DNA of 64,000 nucleotides, taken from assembly GCA_004154925.1 (NCBI GenBank), contig QJNS01000237.1, positions 54,941 to 118,940 of the forward strand. Direction: 5' to 3'. A program made the translations under genes and the position numbers. Source of the stretch: Monosporascus cannonballus. Lineage: Eukaryota > Ascomycota > Sordariomycetes > Xylariales. Under the pieces are notes generated by a model. The model saw nothing but the letters and a program-made list of their open reading frames with translations. It did not search any database and was not told where the DNA came from. Shown piece by piece: positions 11,297-21,700 of this stretch (positions are counted from its first letter, which is position 1; each line of letters opens with the position of its first letter).

Positions 11297-12531
11297 GTGG
11301 CCCGCAGAACGAAGAGATAAGCAACTGTACGCGACTGTGAGTGCAATGGGTGGTAGCAGCAGACTGCAAGCTGCAAGGCGGCACGATATCAACTTGAGTG
11401 GCAATGCGACTGGAGTCGCCGAGATCAGGGAGGCCAGTTGGGGTTGGCGAATAGGGTCTGTCCCGCAGTGGGGGGATGTGCAAGCGTTGGTTTTCTGTTT
11501 CGGTCCCTTTCTTCGTCTCATTGCTTGTTAAGGGTAGAAGGATGGCAGCGAGGAGTGAGGGAGGAGCTGAGAGGTCCTTCCTCTCCCATGGTATCCTCCC
11601 GAGATCGTCAGTTCAAGGCATCTTTATAGAACAAATTGAGTTGCAACCATGTTGGCCCGATGTGCTTCCTACCATCTCCTTGAGAGCTCGGTGTAACGGC
11701 TCGCCCTCTGGACAAACAGCGCGCCCATTCCTACGTTGCGATAAAGTAGACGGACAAAGGGGATAGAAAGGGACAGGTCTTCAATGTATACTTATTCCCC
11801 GTTGCCCGTCTTGTGGACCCAAGTCGTGCTGGAGGCTTATACGCCCTCAACACCAGTCTGGTATCTTCCTACCTGATAGGGAGGGGGGAGAACCGACTAG
11901 CCAAGGACAGTGAATAGCTGGATTGAGAGAGAATCACGATGGGACGACGTTGTTCTTGAGGCTCAAGGGAAGCTTATTGCGGAACGAGGACGTTAACATA
12001 GGTACATTGCCACATGGGGCGTGGGTGGTTCAAGTGTGGGATGAAGGTGCGCGTAAGTGTAAGGCAGTCAAAAGTCAAACCTGAGACTGACTGAGCCGCT
12101 AGATCTGAGGGTTTTTGGGGGGTTCTAGGTGAGTGCTTAGCTGGATAGAGCCAAGTCCCCGGTAAGGGGGATTGAGGGGCAAAACTCTCCAAATGAGCCA
12201 AATAAGGGAGTAAGCCATGCGCCTATCGAGGCAATCTAGTTTCTGCCGACATACCCCGCCCGCTTTTCAGCCCGCACACAACGAATCCACACAATCCCCA
12301 AGCCCAAAATCTTCACGGGCGAAGCAGCCGATAAGTTGCTGTGCGAAATCCACATCAGCGTTAACGCGAATATAACACCGTTTTTGCTGGCGGCGCATAC
12401 TCACGGATCTGGTCAACCACACGGGGTTCCGTCATCGCCAATTCTTCTTCCTCGGAATTATCTAGCGCCCGCTACGAAATTGACCTTTGAGATACATACC
12501 TCCGTGGACCGAGCCACCCCTAAGAGCAATC
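11297..12531. other. Intergenic region; 3' UTR of UPF0643 gene and promoter of eIF3h
   Basis: About 1.2 kb. ORFs at 11151-11531 and 11051-11521 are overlapping-frame shadows without recognisable domains. A purine-rich plus-strand stretch (about 11531-11570) and a GGTTTTTGGGGGGTTC run (about 12109-12124) stand out in composition only. No RNA gene was recognised. Confidence 0.4.
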
Positions 12532-13761
12532 ATGGCTACTGCCGACCCGTCGAAGGATGTGCCGCTCAAGGCGGTCCAAGTAGAGGCGCTGGTTGGTTAC
12601 TCCTATTGACAGCGGCTCCGCGACGCGGGCCAGGGCGGGGAATGCTAACTCGGAGATGCGTATAGGTCGTCATGAAGATAGTCAAGCACTGCTCAGCTAG
12701 CTTTCCTACCACCGCCACCGGTTCCATTGTGGGCATGGATAGGGATGGCCTCCTCGAGATCACCAACACCTTCCCTTTCCCTACCACCGACCTTTCCAGC
12801 GTCGACAGCAGTCACCAGAACGATGCTTCGGCCCTCGCAGCCGCAGCGCCCCGCGCAAAGGCGAACATCTTATACCAGAACGAGATGATCCGCCACCTCA
12901 AGGAGGTCAACGTCGATGCTAACAACGTCGGCTGGTACACGAGCGCCACCATGGGGAACTTCGTCAACCTCGGTTTCATTGAGAACCAGTACCACTACCA
13001 ACGAGAGAACGACAAGGCCGTCGCCCTTGTGCACGACGTCAGCCGAAGCTCCCAAGGCGCCCTGAGTCTGCGCGCCTTTAAGCTGACCCCCAACTTCATG
13101 ACTGCTTTCAAGGAGGGCAAGTTCACGACCGAGAGGTGAGCGCCCGACATCGACTCGCACTCTCGCCTGTTCCGTTTCGCGAGACTAACTCTTTCATAGT
13201 CTGCAGAAGTCCAAGCTGTCCTTCAAGGACGTCCTGGTCGAGCTCCCCATCAACATTCACAACTCCCACCTCCTAACATCCTTCCTCCACCAACTGCCTG
13301 CCCACCCCACGGAAGGAGATGTTGCGCTGCCTACGTCTCTCTCGGACCTCGAACGCGATCCTGTCAAGGCTCCTCTTTATCCTTCCATCGACACTCTGGA
13401 CCTATCCATAGACCCCTTCCTCGAGAAGACATGCGATCTCCTGCTCGACAGCATCGACTCGCACTATACCGAACTAAACAACCATCAGTACTACCAGAGG
13501 CAGCTGGCGCGCGAGCAAGCCAAGATCACTGCTTGGCAGACCAAACGGAAGGCTGAGAATGCTGCTCGCCTTGCTGCCAAACAACCAGCCCTGCCGGAGG
13601 ATGAGTGGCAGCGGATATTCAAGCTGCCACAGGAGCCCAGCCGTCTGGAAGGCATGCTAAATGCGAAGCAAGTTGAGCAGTATAGCAAGCAGGTCGACGG
13701 CTTCACCGCGGGAGTCACAGCGAAGATGTTTGCTGTCAGGGGGAACCTTCTGCCGGAGTAG
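12532..13761 (+). CDS. Eukaryotic translation initiation factor 3 subunit H (MPN-domain protein)
   Basis: Three exons: 12532-12591, 12666-13135, 13200-13761. The 74-nt intron has a weak donor, GTTGGT, and a TGCTAACTC branch site; the 64-nt intron has a GTGAGC donor and GACTAACT branch. The product is 363 aa, matching fungal eIF3h. It begins [20 protein letters not shown], and the MPN domain spans about residues 12-150 ([47 protein letters not shown]). The metalloprotease JAMM motif is not intact: after G109-W-Y the H-x-H is replaced by TSA, so this is a structural, non-catalytic MPN protein, as in all eIF3h. A charged helical region (about 270-305, [19 protein letters not shown]) probably forms the coiled-coil/helical bundle that packs with eIF3f and other subunits. 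Cytoplasmic; it acts in 43S pre-initiation complex assembly. Confidence 0.95.
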
Positions 13762-14554
13762 ATATTTTTCGAGTGGAAAATGTGGTTATGATATGCATCG
13801 TGCTCGGCGTTGGGTGGTCTAACGGTTCATGAGGGTTTCTACGACAGCTTTCATATACACAGTTCAAGAGAGCGTTGGCTCCAACTCTGCCGCTCACGAG
13901 TTAGACGACGTGACATCATAGAAGTAGGCCGGGGCCGAGTGAGCTTGAGTCGGGAGGGACGAGAAGCACGATGATCTGGTATTATGGCGGTCGACTTGAA
14001 TCGCCGGTACCACGGTTGCCTGACAATGGGTGGAGGAACGAGCACTATTATGCCCGTGTCAGAAAGTTTATAATCAATGGAACAAGCTGAAGTGGAGGCG
14101 TATGAGACCACCCGGATTCTTCCTTAGAGGACGCCAGTTGTGCGCACTCGACTTCGCCCTGCGAAGTGTGATCTCTTAGTAAATTTGTCATATTGGTTAA
14201 ACTTTGCGACCGATCATGGCTCCTGGGCTTAGTCTGCAGTTGCCTGCTATGACATCCGCGTGAAACTAGCCCCTATGGTGAAAGAAGCTGGGGGGGACAA
14301 GGGGCCCAGCTCGAATAGTTACGAGCATAAGCATTTGCGGCTATAATAAGCAGGCACGTGCAACCGGCAATGTCTCTGGACAGTCTTTCCCAAGGGCAGT
14401 ACTTACTGATGCCGCAGATAGTGCTATACGGACTCGACTGTGAAGTCTGTATAGACCACTCCCTTAATCTCTCCACGCCCGGCTGCTTATGAACACCCAG
14501 ATCATTGGCTTATCACAGACGCATATGACTGCCGCGGGTAAGGCGTAGGGCTTT
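13762..14554. other. 3' UTR and intergenic DNA bordering the AT-rich block
   Basis: About 0.8 kb of still ordinary composition. It holds the eIF3h 3' UTR and then non-coding DNA. The minus-strand ORFs at 13851-14111 and 14273-14476 have no recognisable features. This is the last stretch of normal composition on the left side before repeats and AT-rich DNA. Confidence 0.45.
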
Positions 14555-14900
14555 GTAATTGGGTACCCGTGGGTGGTCAACCGTAGGTGAAGTCTTATTT
14601 TCCAAGTATTTAACTGCCATTAGGTGGTTAAAAATAGATTTAATTCTAAGGGCGTAATGTAATTTCGTTATTTCAAACTGGTATAATTATTATTACAGTA
14701 TATGGTACTATATAAACCCTATATTAACTGCGTTATTGTTACGGTAAACCTATACAGTAATTATTTCGCCGACTAGAATGTCGTCGAAAAAAAGGGGTAC
14801 CCACTATACCACGGGTGGGTAAGTACGGAAACAAAACCACCCACTCGTAGGTGGGAAAACGTCATCTACGGGCACCCGTGGGTGGGTGGTTAATGCGGAC
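14555..14900. repeat. Cluster of GGGTACCC/GTGGGTA repeats flanking a short AT-rich core
   Basis: Three related motifs occur: GGGTACCCGTGGGTGGTC (14561-14578), TACCCAC...GTGGGTA as an inverted pair (14798-14804 and 14815-14821), and GGGCACCCGTGGGTGGGTGG (14870-14889). A small CCACC/GGTGG hairpin is at about 14837-14854. The interval 14600-14790 is AT-rich and RIP-like. Such short GC-rich, partly inverted repeats around an AT core resemble subterminal repeats of a small non-autonomous DNA transposon (hAT-like is one possibility). No terminal inverted repeat with a clear target duplication was found, so the identity is open. Confidence 0.4.
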
Positions 14901-15053
14901 CCCAATAAGGAGTTCCTATGATTATAGGTTCTGTAGTTTGGAAACCCCCTTTTGCGAACGATGCCCCTGTCAGCACCCCCTTGGGTCCCAGTAACACACC
15001 AGTGGACCATACCTGTGTATAGAGGGGGCTACGTCGCCGCATAATTACAAGGA

Positions 15054-15106
15054 GGGTCTGTGTCAGACCCAGCTGAAGTCGATGAAACAGCTAAGCTTTG
15101 GCTTAG
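15054..15106. repeat. Two small perfect hairpins at the composition boundary
   Basis: GGGTCTG (15054-15060), 3-nt loop, CAGACCC (15064-15070); and CTAAGC (15091-15096), 4-nt loop, GCTTAG (15101-15106). Both lie in the last GC-normal 100 bp before the AT-rich block starts near 15,125. They could be the end of a small mobile element or chance hairpins. Confidence 0.35.
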
Positions 15107-15124
15107 TTTGATCACCTACTAAAA

Positions 15125-17198
15125 GGAGGTTACTTTATACACCCCCGGTATCTTTTCTTTTTAGTTACAGTTGTATTTACATTTATATAAAAAAAAGTTC
15201 GTTACTTTTTCTATTTATTTAAATGCTTTTAAATATTATATAAGTTATTAAATATATTTTTATTTAAATATATATTTTTATATATAAAATTAAGCTTTCG
15301 TGATTATTAACACAGTTCGCATTTTTAATTTATATTTTAATATACTTATTTTATAGAGTCTAATAAAAGTATTCGAAATTTCGTTTACGTTTTTATGATA
15401 TACTTATTATTTTATCAATAAAAATATATATCGTTTATACGATATATTTTTAATCATTTTCAAGCGCTTATTTCTCTCATTATTTTTAAAATTAGAATAA
15501 CTGAGTTAATTCATTCTTTGAAAAATTCAGACATGTTTTTATATATTTATTTGAAGACGATTTTTTATAATGTATAATATTTTCAAATTATATTTTAATG
15601 TAAAATAAAACATATTAGAAATATATATTAATATTAACGTAAATTAAATATTAGCTTTATTAAATATTAACTTTATTAACCATATCGATTATTTCTTAGG
15701 TTTTATTATTTCTAAAATAAAGCAATAAACGAATAGGCTTTATATAAAACGAGTGATTAAAAATATAAAAACACTTTAAAGATATATATTAAGAATATTT
15801 TTTCTATTATTTAAAAAAAAGCTATTTGTTAAAATTAACAGGCTTTTATCCTAGTTGAGTTTTTTATTAATTTGTTTTTAGTTAATATTAAAATATATTA
15901 AAAACTTTGATTCAATAAAGCAATTAATTTTATTAAAAAGCAAATTTAAATTTAATAATAAAGTTGGAATTTACGATATTAACGTTCAATTTCAATAAAT
16001 ATTAACTATTAATAAAATGCAAAAAATATTTATTTATTTATGTTCTCAAATATATACATTAAAATTACGGAATTTCAAATCTTAATTCTTATCGGATATT
16101 ATAAATACCTTAATTTCTAAAAATTATTAATATTTTTAAGCTTAATATTTTCATTCTCTAAATTATTATAATGAGAAATATTATATTTAATGATAAAAAC
16201 ATTGTTAAATTATTACTTATATTAAAATTCGTAACACTATTTCAACAATATATTAAATTACAAAAAACGTAAAGTATTACCGTGCGATCAATATTATGAA
16301 AAAATCGGAATTCCTTTAAAAAAAGGGTTTTTAATCAAAGAAAAAACATCAATAATTGTAATATTAATTATTATAGTAATAATGAGAATTGATATAATTA
16401 TTTAATGAAAAAGAATATTTTTTTTAAAAAATATCAAACTTTTAAAATAAATAGAACAGCTTAAACTTTTTTTAAAAAAATAAACATAATTCGAACTCAA
16501 TTTATAGGTTAAAAACCTCGGGTAAATATATTTAAAATAGCGATAAAATATTTGCTGTTTAATCGATGTTAATTTTTTTTATTTAATAATGTTTCATATA
16601 TTTATAAATTTATAATAATATTAGGCAATATACTTTAAAACTTATATATCTTTTTTTAAATACATAGTTAATTTTTATTCAAATAATTATAATAATAATT
16701 TAAATAATTTATAATGTTAACGATAAATAGAAGACTATTAAACTAAAAAAGATTTTAGTACTATAAACGGAATTATATAAAAAGTTACGTTTATTGAATG
16801 GTATACAAAATTTAACATCGTTTTTTTAAAATTGTTTATGGATTTCAAAGATTTATAATAACTTGATTTTATATAAATTATTCTTAGTATTTAAAATTTA
16901 TTAAACTAGAATAACCGATAGTATTTATTATAGAATATTAAAAAAGAAAATAATAAAAATTATAAAATTGAATGTTAACTTTTTCATATTATATTAAAGT
17001 AATATAAAGAAACGACGATAAGAAAACCGTTTTAATAATAGTTATAATAGTATTAAAAATTAATTTAACTGTTTTAGAAAATAATAAAGATTTAAAAAAT
17101 AAAATTATCTTTGAAAACCTATAACCGCTAAGAGTTTATCAAACTATTAAATGTAAATGGTACGAGTTTATACTTATAAAAGTATCGTAGAACTTTAA
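15125..17198. other. AT-rich, RIP-like DNA without a recognised gene
   Basis: Composition drops sharply to mostly A and T, with residual C and G largely in CpG (CGT, TCG, ACG). All six frames are dense in stops. I found no retroelement motif in this segment. It is probably a decayed repeat. Confidence 0.6.
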
Positions 17199-17305
17199 GG
17201 AATAAATATAATAATTTGTTACGTTTCGTAACACCAAAAATATTTTAAGTAATAAAATGTTAGTATAAGTTCATATTATTTAAATTATAGAAATAACGAA
17301 CGTAT
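17199..17305 (-). repeat. Inverted partial copy of the LTR-like end repeat
   Basis: The reverse complement of this stretch aligns by eye with the plus-strand stretch 42910-43035 (shared landmarks: TCTATAATTTAAATAAT, ATTTTTGGTGTTACG, TTATTATATTTATT). It contains a perfect palindrome TGTTACG-TTT-CGTAACA (17217-17233). TGTTACG/CGTAACA are typical terminal bases of fungal gypsy LTRs, so this is probably an LTR end of an element in opposite orientation. Confidence 0.55.
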
Positions 17306-17384
17306 CTATTTTAAATTTAGCTTATTAACCTTAAACGATTTAAATATTTAAGCCTTTTAAGTTTTTTAAGTTTCTAGTCTAGCT

Positions 17385-17430
17385 TAATTAGCTTAAGGCG
17401 CCAAGCCTCTTAACCCCTTTAAGCTAATTA
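17385..17430. repeat. 12-bp perfect inverted repeat with GC-rich loop
   Basis: TAATTAGCTTAA (17385-17396) and TTAAGCTAATTA (17419-17430) are exact reverse complements, separated by a 22-nt loop containing GGCGCC and AACCCC. It lies in a less decayed patch (about 17340-17520). Function unknown. Confidence 0.5.
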
Positions 17431-17767
17431 CGTAACTTTTTGGTTTTAATCGAGACCTTTTTAAAAAGGCGCGACCATTAGATATAAGCCAAGTTTATCG
17501 GGTTATAATACGATTTTTCCCCTTTTAATATTTTTATCCCTAAAAATTAATTTTATAATAATTTTGATTTAATAAGGTTTTTTCCTTTTCTTAATTATTT
17601 TTTTTACTATGTTTTATCGTATTAAAAAACCTCGTTTTCACAAGCGCATTAACGCTTTTATTTTTGCAAGTCGAATTAAACTTCTAAGATTTATTATACC
17701 TTAAGAAAACTTTTACTTTCGTTATCGTTCTAAGCAAATATCTTATAAGGCATATCGTAATTCTGGT

Positions 17768-17912
17768 GTTACGGCACAGAAGAACTAGAGTCTAGCCATT
17801 ACACCACTAAAAGTGGAATGTTGTCAGGTCGAGCTCTGATCGCCTTGTTCTGCTCTATATATCTACTCGGTGCTACTTAAGACTGTGATATCTAGCAATT
17901 ATTCGCGTTATA
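17768..17912 (+). repeat. GC-normal LTR-like island inside RIP-mutated DNA
   Basis: About 145 bp of ordinary composition in a sea of A/T. It begins TGTTACGGCACAG and ends TTCGCGTTATAC, approximating the TGTTACG...CGTTACA ends of gypsy LTRs. A TATATAT box lies at about 17856-17862. On the reverse strand a TGGTGTAATGGCTAG segment resembles a tRNA A-box, but no complete cloverleaf can be drawn. Most likely a short LTR or solo LTR that escaped mutation; a tRNA-derived SINE is the alternative. Confidence 0.4.
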
Positions 17913-19619
17913 CGAAATACGGTAATTTTTACAACCTTTTTAGTTTATCGAAATTCGGACCTAAAAAATTAACTAATAAGGAAAACTATTTAAAACCTAA
18001 CCCAAAATAGGTTCGAAAAACTTTTTATACTGTCGTAAATAAATTAAATCGTTTTTAAAAATAACGAGAATTTTTGCGTTGCGGTAAAATTAAAATGTTC
18101 CGTCGTAATATCCAAGATGCAAAGGTAATAAAGAAATTTAAGCGTTTAGAAAAAGAATAAAAAGAGCTAAAAGCTATAGTTGCAGTAATTACGTTAATAT
18201 AAATTGCGAATTAGATCGATTAATCCGATATTAAAACTATTAATTAATTATTCGTTAATTAAAAAGCCGTTATTACTATTAATAAAAATTTCGTAATAAG
18301 TGTAAATTATTTATAAAGTTTTTTATAAGTTTTTAAATATTTTCAAAATTTAGATAATTTTTTTATTTAATTAAGTACTGGAGAAATCCGGTTTTTTTCG
18401 TTTATTAAAGATTTTTTTATTTTTATATTATTTTATTCATTATAAGTTTTAACGATTTTCGTTATTAACTTAAATAAAAATTATAAAAAATAGAATAAAA
18501 GTTGATTTACTAAAAAAACTATAATTAATAATAATTCCTCGAAATTATTTTAATAATTTTAAATAAATCGATATAATGGAAATCATATTTGTTATTAGGG
18601 TTTTTTATTTAAATAATATTTATAATAAAGTAAATTATTTTTTCTATTTCGGAAATTAATTTTTTTATCATTTGTCTAAGTATAATACTTATTAAATTAA
18701 TTACGTACGAATTTTAATTTTAATTTTAGTTTTAATATAATTATTTAAATTATTTCAAACCAAATATTATTTTAATATTTATAATATTATTATAAATATT
18801 TTCGCAAATATTAAAATTAAAATTAAAATTTATTTTAATTAAAATTATTTTAATATTGCCGTAATAATTTATATTATACATTAATAAAATAATAAATAAA
18901 TTTGAATATAATTATTTTGTTTGTAATTATTATAATATTTTAAATATTTTTTTAATATTTAATATAATTATTTAATATATGCGTTAATTAAAAGTCTAAA
19001 GATATTAAATAATTTATTATTGAAATTAATTTATGTTATAAGATTTCGCCAAAATCTTAATATTAATATAATTTTTTATCAGAAAATATTTTATATAATA
19101 ATTGTTATATGTTACACTTATTATTTTTTAAAAAATATGTATTATTTATTTAATATTTGTTTTATATTTATATTGCATAAAATAACAAGATTTCGTAAAA
19201 GTATTAATTATTATAAAAATTTTATTATACGATGTTTTAATTATTAAATTTTCAAATAAAGAAAAGTTTATAATGTTTTCAAAATTAATAATATTTTAAA
19301 TTCTTCGTTTGCTTTATATTATTATATTTTCTGTTTAAAATATAAATTATAGTTTCGTTATAAGTTTTAAATTATTGTTTCGTTTTTTTTAAAAAAATAA
19401 ATATTTTAAAATTATTTTAAAGATATATAAAGTTTTAGTCTTTATAATATTAACATTTATATATATTATGTAATAAGTTTATAGAATATTTTTTAAGATT
19501 TATAATTTATTTTTTTAACTTTTTAATTAATTATTATTCAATCCTTTAAAATCTTTAATATATATTAAATAATATAATTTATATTTTCGGTATTTAAAAT
19601 AAATATATGTTATAATTTA
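17913..19619. other. AT-rich, RIP-like DNA, possible decayed gag region
   Basis: No gene can be called. At 18090-18300 a plus-strand frame reads a Lys/Glu-rich, coiled-coil-like stretch (KKFKRLEKE, KELKAIVAVITLI) interrupted by stops, which could be a decayed gag, but this is weak. The rest is low-complexity A/T. Confidence 0.3.
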
Positions 19620-19620
19620 A

Positions 19621-19810
19621 TTATTTAGCATAATTAATAACGGTTAAAAAAAGTGGAACGCTTTAAGTTACGTAATCGCAAGGATCGCTGGCAAATTTAG
19701 TGAATTTTAAAATTAACTATAATTATATTTAAATATAATACGTTTATTATTTTTATAATTTAAATAATTTTAATATGTAATATTTATTAATATTAATTCT
19801 TTATACCAAA
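19621..19810 (+). repeat. LTR-like repeat, copy A (single 36-bp unit)
   Basis: Aligns by eye with 42729-42975: shared GGAACGCTTTAAGTTA (GGGACGCTTTAAGTTA in the other), CTGGCAAATTTAG, and AATATAATACGTTTATTAT. Here the GGATCGCTGGCAAATTTAG block is present once, whereas copy B has three 36-bp units. It lies just upstream of the protease/RT remnant on the same strand, so it is probably the 5' LTR end of that element. Confidence 0.6.
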
Positions 19811-20039
19811 AATAATTGATATAATTTAAAAAATATACCAAAATTTAATAAATTCGAAAAAAAGTCAAAAGAAAAAGGTTATTTATAAAAAAGCTATAGG
19901 ATAACGAAACCTAAAGAAATTAAAGAGAATTTCTAAAAAAAGCTTTAAATGTAACGGTAAAAATTATTAATAACTTTATTATTTTGGATATGTAAATCGA
20001 AATATATTAATATATTATAATAATAAATTACGGAACTTT

Positions 20040-21470
20040 GGGCGGAAATTATATTATATTAAATATGGTTAATAAGTTTAAACTGCTGTAAAGATATAAG
20101 TTAAAACCTTATATAGCGATAATTGCCGAAAATTAAAAATTCGCTTATAATAACGAAAAAATCGTACGCAAAATTAATTATATTAAGATTTTTATTTAAG
20201 GACGATATTAATCAATTAATTTCGATATTATTTTATTTAGGAATTATAATATGATTTTAAGATTATTATAAATACGTTAATACGGAATTTTGATAAATAA
20301 AAAAATTAATTAGGTAAATTCGCTTTATATATTATTAATAAAAAAAATTATGATTTTAATATTTGATCGGAAATAACTATAAATGTAAACATAAAAATAT
20401 AACAAAAACCTTATTACTTAAAAGGATAAAATATAAAAAAAATAAATATTAAAAACATATAACATATTATTATTATTATTAAAGCAAAATTAAAATAATT
20501 AAATAACGATTTAAAATAATAATTCCAAAAATTAAAAAATTTAATTAATATGGTATTATAATATTATAGATACGAATAGCTTTTCAAAAAAGAGTTTGAT
20601 ACGAAATTATTAAAATAAAATAAATAAAATAATGAAATAATTTTTAAACAAAGATTTTCGATGAAGTTTTATTTTATTTTTAATTTTAATAGATATAAGT
20701 TCCGTATTTTTAAAAAATATCTAAAAGATTAATTATAGAAAAAAATAGATTCGACTTTGGAAATTATTTGCAAAATATTTTATATTTTTCGTATTTAATA
20801 AATAAAAAAGTACGATATATAATTAATTATTAATAATTCAACGATATTATTATTAAAAATCGAATGTTATTATCTTTAATTACGGAAATAAAAAATTAAT
20901 TTTATAAAATTAAATAATATATAATATTTGATTTTAAAAATAAATATAACCTTATTAATATTAAGGAAAAATACGAATAAAAAATAATTTTTCAAACAAA
21001 ATACGGATTATTTAAATATTTAGTTATGTTAATAAAATTTATAAATATATTAATAATTTCTTAACGGATAATTAATTACGTATTACAAAAATATTTCGAT
21101 ACTTTCGTCGTTTATTATATTGATAATACTTTTATTTTTTTAAAAACGGAAAATATATATATAAGATGCGTTTAAAGAGTTCTTTAAGTTTTATAAAACG
21201 TAAAGCTATTTATTAATATAAAAAATAATTTTATAAATAAGAAATAAGATATTTAAAATATATTATCACCTTAGGAAATATTAAAATAAACCTTAAGAAG
21301 ATTATTGTAATTACGCAATAACAAACGTTAATTATGATTAAAAAATATAGGTATTCGCTGGATTCGCTAATTATTATAAAAGATTTATTCGAAACTTTAA
21401 CAAAATAATTATATTAAATTAAGACAAAAAAATTAATTTTAATTAACACGAATAACTATTTTATATTACG
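20040..21470 (+). pseudogene. Ty3/gypsy pol remnant, copy A: protease and reverse transcriptase, RIP-inactivated
   Basis: Translated through stops, 20040-20310 resembles the retropepsin-to-RT linker of fungal gypsy elements (FDIILF*NYNMILRLL-like). From 20800 to 21470 RT block order is clear: NRMLLSLITEIKN (NRYPLPL block), DFKNKYNLINIKE, FQTKYGLFKYLV, then YYIDN at the place of the catalytic YLDD box (about 21113-21127), and finally the thumb FAGFANYYKRFIRNFN (about 21355-21400). The losses are those of G-to-A and C-to-T change: CAA/CAG and TGG codons became stops and the second Asp of YLDD became Asn. The protein is dead. Known of the family: RT, RNase H and integrase copy the element through RNA. 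Right of 21,430 the sequence leaves the RT-RNase H pattern, so the copy is truncated or rearranged. Confidence 0.8.
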
Positions 21471-21700
21471 ATACGGAATAAGATTATAGAAAAATAAAGA
21501 AATAAATCCAATTATATTAATAATATTAAATTTTAATAATTAAAAATAACAGAAAATATATTAAATAATAATAGTTATAAATAATGCCTAAGGGTTAAAC
21601 CTATAGCGAAAAAAAACTTTTTAATATATATACGAAATTCGGGCTTTTTAATTAATCGAACTTAATTATGAGTATAATATTCCGCTTTATTTCAAGTTTT
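21430..21700 (+). repeat. Dispersed repeat, copy A (of three)
   Basis: Aligns colinearly with 39707-39980 and 46380-46630, all on the plus strand. Landmark at 21632-21648: acgaaattcgggctttt. I could not identify the original coding content. It joins the RT remnant here but not in the second copy, so at least one junction is a rearrangement. Confidence 0.7.

Noticed and set aside
17768..17912. tRNA gene on the minus strand (TGGTGTAATGGCTAG looks like an A-box)
   Set aside because: No matching acceptor stem, no T-arm GTTCGAATC box and no closed cloverleaf; an LTR fits the ends better.
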